Below, one piece after another: positions 4,627-7,014 of a DNA stretch of 7,014 nt. Made by a program: the position numbers and the translations under genes. How positions within the stretch are numbered: position 1 is the stretch's first letter; the number at the start of each line of letters is the position of its first letter. This DNA is from an uncultured Maritalea sp. GTDB taxonomy: Bacteria > Pseudomonadota > Alphaproteobacteria > Rhizobiales > Devosiaceae. The stretch lies in contig CAJXLH010000138.1 in NCBI GenBank assembly GCA_913055925.1, forward strand, positions 1 to 7,014. The letters are read 5' to 3'. A model generated the notes under the pieces. The model did not search any database and had not been told where the DNA came from. It saw nothing but the letters and a program-made list of their open reading frames with translations.

Positions 4627-4914
4627 ATGTTTCTTGTCGATTTTCACTTCACCAATATCGAAAACCTCACAAATGATCTCACAACGGCACACCGCCAACA
4701 TCTGGCAGATGCCTATAAGTCGGGCGAACTTGCATTTGGCGGACCGAAGTCGCCACGAACCGGCGGGATAATCATTTCTCGTCACAAAGATCGCGATCAC
4801 CTTGAAAGTTTGCTCGCCAGCGACCCTATCGTTTTGGCCGGTCTCGCGACATACGCAATTACTGAGTTCAACGTGGCGCTCACCGCAAAAGAATTTGAAA
4901 GCCTTTCAGCCTAG
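4627..4914 (+). CDS. YciI-like protein
   Basis: The YciI family consists of small dimeric proteins with a ferredoxin-like fold, related to the dimeric alpha-beta barrel enzymes. The biochemical role of most members is unknown. The 95-residue product fits: a beta-strand start FLVDFHF, then AHRQHLADAYKSGELAFGGP (21-40) containing the conserved histidine (His25) and the G-P turn, a strand GGIIISR (46-52), and the conserved DP (66-67) in LASDPIVLAGLATY followed by the final strand ITEFNVAL. The ATG lies 75 bp from the divergent HxlR-type gene, and its ribosome-binding site is weak (GCGAG). The pairing with the regulator suggests inducible expression under some chemical stress. The exporter gene 83 bp downstream is on the same strand, but co-transcription is uncertain. 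Confidence 0.82.
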   Translation: MFLVDFHFTNIENLTNDLTTAHRQHLADAYKSGELAFGGPKSPRTGGIIISRHKDRDHLESLLASDPIVLAGLATYAITEFNVALTAKEFESLSA

Positions 4915-4920
4915 TCGCAG

Positions 4921-4945
4921 GATTGTCGTAATTTCGATTGTCGAA
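4921..4945. repeat. Short direct and inverted repeat upstream of the exporter gene
   Basis: GATTGTCG occurs at 4921-4928 and at 4936-4943, 15 bp apart. The second copy lies within the inverted repeat TTCGA-TTG-TCGAA (4933-4945). It sits in the 83-bp gap between the yciI-like and exporter genes, about 50 bp upstream of the exporter start, and could be a binding site or a weak hairpin. A TATAGC about 15 bp further on might be a -10. Confidence 0.3.
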
Positions 4946-4997
4946 GCCAAAACTCTAGTATAGCGTCCTAGGTCTCAGCACTATTTGAGTTCCGAAA

Positions 4998-5633
4998 ATG
5001 ACAATACAGACTTGGCTCGCATTTTGCGCAGTTGCCGCCGTGAACATATTCAGCCCCGGCCCCGCCATCCTTTTGGCAATCACCAATGGCGCGACCAAAG
5101 GTATGCTCGCGGCCCTTGTTCAAGCGCTTGGCAACGCACTTGGGCTGTTTGTCGTCTCGCTGGCCTCAATCATTGGCGTCGGCGCGCTTCTCGCCGCATC
5201 GGCGACCGCATTTATGGTGGTGAAATTCATAGGCGCTGCATATCTGATCTATCTCGGCTTCAAGCAATTCCGCGCCCGCAACCAACCTGCGTTCAATCCA
5301 GATGCTACGTACAATAGCGCTAAAAGCTACGGCAGAACCTTTTCTGAAGGTTTCATGATCGCGGTGACGAACCCAAAGGCGATTCTTTTCTTCATCGCCC
5401 TCTTCCCACTGTTTTTGGATCAAGAGCGAAGCATTGCCGGTCAGTTCATCATCATGACGATCTCATTCCAGATCATCTCAATAATCTCTCTCACAAGCTA
5501 CGCCTTGTTGTCTCGCACCGCAAAGTCGCTCTTTGCGCGACCTCGCTTTACAAAAATGTTCCGCACACTAACGGGCGGCGTTTTCGTATCGATGGGGATT
5601 GGTCTTTTGAAAGTCAGCGCCGCGCAACGCTAG
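4998..5633 (+). CDS. LysE/RhtB-family transporter (probable amino acid exporter)
   Basis: LysE/RhtB proteins are inner-membrane exporters for amino acids such as lysine, homoserine, threonine or leucine and for related compounds. The product is 211 residues, the usual 200-215. The family pattern is clear: a first hydrophobic helix with the SPGPA motif (residues 19-23), then ITNGATKGMLAALVQALGNALG with the conserved glycines, three further hydrophobic segments up to about residue 90, a soluble stretch (about 91-113), and FSEGFMIAVTNPKAILFFIA with the conserved NPKA. Two to three more hydrophobic segments follow to GVFVSMGIGL. Six helices would be expected. The substrate cannot be read from sequence. 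The ATG at 4998 places the first helix as in relatives, though the ribosome-binding site is poor. Its TAG stop overlaps the stop of the convergent pabC-like gene in a shared CTAG. Confidence 0.92.
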   Translation: MTIQTWLAFCAVAAVNIFSPGPAILLAITNGATKGMLAALVQALGNALGLFVVSLASIIGVGALLAASATAFMVVKFIGAAYLIYLGFKQFRARNQPAFNPDATYNSAKSYGRTFSEGFMIAVTNPKAILFFIALFPLFLDQERSIAGQFIIMTISFQIISIISLTSYALLSRTAKSLFARPRFTKMFRTLTGGVFVSMGIGLLKVSAAQR

Positions 5634-6277
5634 ACAGCATTGACAAGCTCTGCTCGAATTAGGCCCCGCAAACTGTTCCCAACAAGCAGCTCATCCGCCG
5701 CTTGCAAATCGCTCACGCCTAGCAATACTTCCTTTGCCTTGCCCTGATCGAGGAGACTTTGCCGCAACACGCCGGGGAGCAAGCCTGAAGAGAGCGGTGG
5801 TGTTGCAAGCACATCGTCTTGTAGGACGAACACATTTGTGATCGTGCCTTCGCAAACCTCGTCGCGTTCATTCAAGAAAACCAATTCATCGATCCCCTCG
5901 GGCAATCCTGCACGCGCCGCGTTATAAAGCTCACGTCTGGTGGTCTTGATCCCAAGCCATGGATCGTCCGAACGAAGCTGTTGCTGTGCGATGGCAACTT
6001 TCCAAATCGTTCCCTCAGGCAGTGGCGTGAAAGGCCAACTTTCAAGTTTGATATCACCACCAAGACCAATGGAGAGACGCAAACGTTCAGCTTCATTGCT
6101 GACGAAATGATCGAGCAAACCTTCCAGCGCAACTGGCGCGATGCCAAGCTTCTCGCAACTGCGCGCCAAACGCGCCAAATGCAACACACGGTTATGAACA
6201 CCCTCCTCCGGCGTCCAGCGCATGGTTTCAAAAACTCTTAAGTCTTTAGGAGCTTGGTCGCGTATCGCGCTTTCCAT
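5630..6277 (-). CDS. pabC: Class IV aminotransferase-fold protein, probable aminodeoxychorismate lyase
   Basis: This PLP enzyme would convert 4-amino-4-deoxychorismate to p-aminobenzoate and pyruvate in folate synthesis. The 215-residue product is at the short end of the family but complete. It has FETMRW (16-21), an arginine-rich HLARLARSCEKLGI segment, the PLP lysine Lys111 in GIKTTRRELYN, Glu143 in the hallmark EGTITNVFV, and TPPLSSGLLPGVLR (159-172). The ATG at 6277 is fixed by AGGAGG four bases upstream; a later Met19 would cut the first strand. It overlaps the end of pabB by 40 bp in a different frame, so the two are translated from one mRNA and probably coupled. Class IV also includes D-amino acid and branched-chain aminotransferases, but the pabB neighbour favours the lyase. 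Confidence 0.88.
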   Translation of the reverse strand: MESAIRDQAPKDLRVFETMRWTPEEGVHNRVLHLARLARSCEKLGIAPVALEGLLDHFVSNEAERLRLSIGLGGDIKLESWPFTPLPEGTIWKVAIAQQQLRSDDPWLGIKTTRRELYNAARAGLPEGIDELVFLNERDEVCEGTITNVFVLQDDVLATPPLSSGLLPGVLRQSLLDQGKAKEVLLGVSDLQAADELLVGNSLRGLIRAELVNAV

Positions 6278-7014
6278 AACGCCTCCTCATATTCAGCCTC
6301 AGCGGTGCTATCATAAACAACACCACCGCCAACATTGAAACGCAATCGCTGACCATTTTTCAAAATGGTGCGGATCGCCACATTGAACTCAGAACTCCCA
6401 TCCGGCGCCCACCACCCAATTGTGCCGCAATAAATTTCCCGGTTCCAACGCTCCAATTCAGCGAGGATTTCCATTGCCCGAATTTTCGGCGCACCAGTTA
6501 TCGAACCACAAGGAAAGAGCGCCGAAAAGATTTCACCCAACGAGGTTTTCTTCGACAAACTACCCGTTACCAAACTTGTCATTTGATGCACGGTCGCAAA
6601 GCTTTCGACCTCGAACAGCTTAGGCACTTTCACACTACCGATCTCGCAAATGCGCGATAAATCATTTCGCATCAAATCGACAATCATCAGATTTTCAGCG
6701 CGATTTTTCTCGTCTTGCGCCAAGAACACTTTGTTCGCCGCATCTTCGTCCAGATCGTCGCTGCGGGGTTGTGTCCCTTTCATGGGCTGCACTTCAATTT
6801 TGCCTTCCCCGTCGGTGCGGAAGAACAATTCGGGAGATCGGCACAAAATGTCGGGCAAGCCTTGCTGCTCAATCAACGCGCCATATTGCACTGGCTGTTG
6901 CGCCTCCAGCGCCGCATAGAGCGCCCGGGAAGGAGCAGACGTGATCGCTTCAATCGGGAACGTCAGATTGGCCTGATAAATATCACCGGCTTCAATATAT
7001 TCGTGAACCCGCTT
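6238..7014 (-). CDS. pabB: Aminodeoxychorismate synthase component I (5' end outside window)
   Basis: PabB adds ammonia to chorismate to give 4-amino-4-deoxychorismate, normally with ammonia from the PabA glutaminase. The last 258 codons are visible, covering most of the chorismate-binding domain. In order they show YIEAGDIYQANLT, SPELFFRT, PMKGTQPRSDD (with the lysine that distinguishes PabB from anthranilate synthase), KNRAENLMIVDLMRNDLSRI, VHQMTSLV, FPCGSITGAPKIRAMEI, YCGTIGWWAPDG, FNVAIRT and VGGGVVYDSTAEAEYEEALWKA. All key motifs are intact. The frame stays open to the window edge; an internal GTG at 6891 is not the start because conserved sequence precedes it. Alphaproteobacterial PabB is about 370-390 residues, so roughly 110-130 are missing. 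The 3' end overlaps pabC by 40 bp. Confidence 0.96.
   Translation of the reverse strand, partial: KRVHEYIEAGDIYQANLTFPIEAITSAPSRALYAALEAQQPVQYGALIEQQGLPDILCRSPELFFRTDGEGKIEVQPMKGTQPRSDDLDEDAANKVFLAQDEKNRAENLMIVDLMRNDLSRICEIGSVKVPKLFEVESFATVHQMTSLVTGSLSKKTSLGEIFSALFPCGSITGAPKIRAMEILAELERWNREIYCGTIGWWAPDGSSEFNVAIRTILKNGQRLRFNVGGGVVYDSTAEAEYEEALWKARYATKLLKT

Noticed and set aside
4222..5633. The HxlR-type, YciI-like and exporter genes as a new defence or antibiotic-resistance island
   Set aside because: There are no mobile-element ends, toxin, nuclease or NTPase genes, and no repeats typical of such islands. The genes are common small stress and transport families.
6238..6891. GTG at 6891 as the start of pabB
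   Set aside because: The frame continues upstream with the conserved YIEAGDIYQANLT segment, so the gene starts beyond the window edge.
1..7014. CRISPR arrays, insertion sequences, integrase attachment sites
   Set aside because: No regularly spaced repeats, transposase frames or tRNA-end duplications are visible on either strand.

Overview
The window looks like chromosomal DNA of an alphaproteobacterium, most likely Hyphomicrobiales (Rhizobiales) or a close relative. The evidence is the sequence character of L11, L1, NusG and SecE, the gene order secE-nusG-rplK-rplA-rplJ-rplL, and a typical alphaproteobacterial pabB-pabC pair. Base composition is moderate (by eye about half G+C). I cannot name a genus.

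Positions 1-3260 (minus strand) hold the conserved ribosomal and transcription block. Read in its own direction it runs secE, nusG, rplK (L11), rplA (L1), rplJ (L10), then rplL (L7/L12), which runs off the left edge; rpoB would be expected next. The spacers carry regulatory RNA: a well-supported L10 leader (about 1100-1217) upstream of rplJ, a possible L1 autoregulatory site between nusG and rplK (about 2438-2492), and a promoter with a 5'-proximal hairpin upstream of secE. rplJ most likely starts at a GTG at 917.

Positions 3474-4166 (plus strand) hold a gene of unknown function for an exported, strongly basic protein with two cysteines. Its Shine-Dalgarno sequence lies inside a perfect 7-bp stem ending right at the start codon, which suggests translational control. 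A two-sided terminator-like inverted repeat (4175-4223) separates it from the next, convergent gene.

Positions 4222-5633 hold a small accessory group: an HxlR-type regulator (minus), a divergent YciI-like protein (plus) and a LysE/RhtB-type exporter (plus). The 75-bp regulator/yciI spacer has a near-perfect 12-bp direct repeat, a 14-bp palindrome and outer inverted arms, so it is a good operator candidate.

Positions 5630-7014 (minus strand) hold pabB (5' end outside the window) and an overlapping pabC-like gene, which together make p-aminobenzoate for folate. The pabC-like gene and the exporter gene converge and share a CTAG that supplies both stop codons.

No mobile element, CRISPR array, tRNA or rRNA is visible. 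Most of the window is ordinary housekeeping DNA. The parts least explained by known biology are the exported basic protein with its masked ribosome-binding site, the repeat-rich HxlR/yciI spacer, and the leader RNAs.
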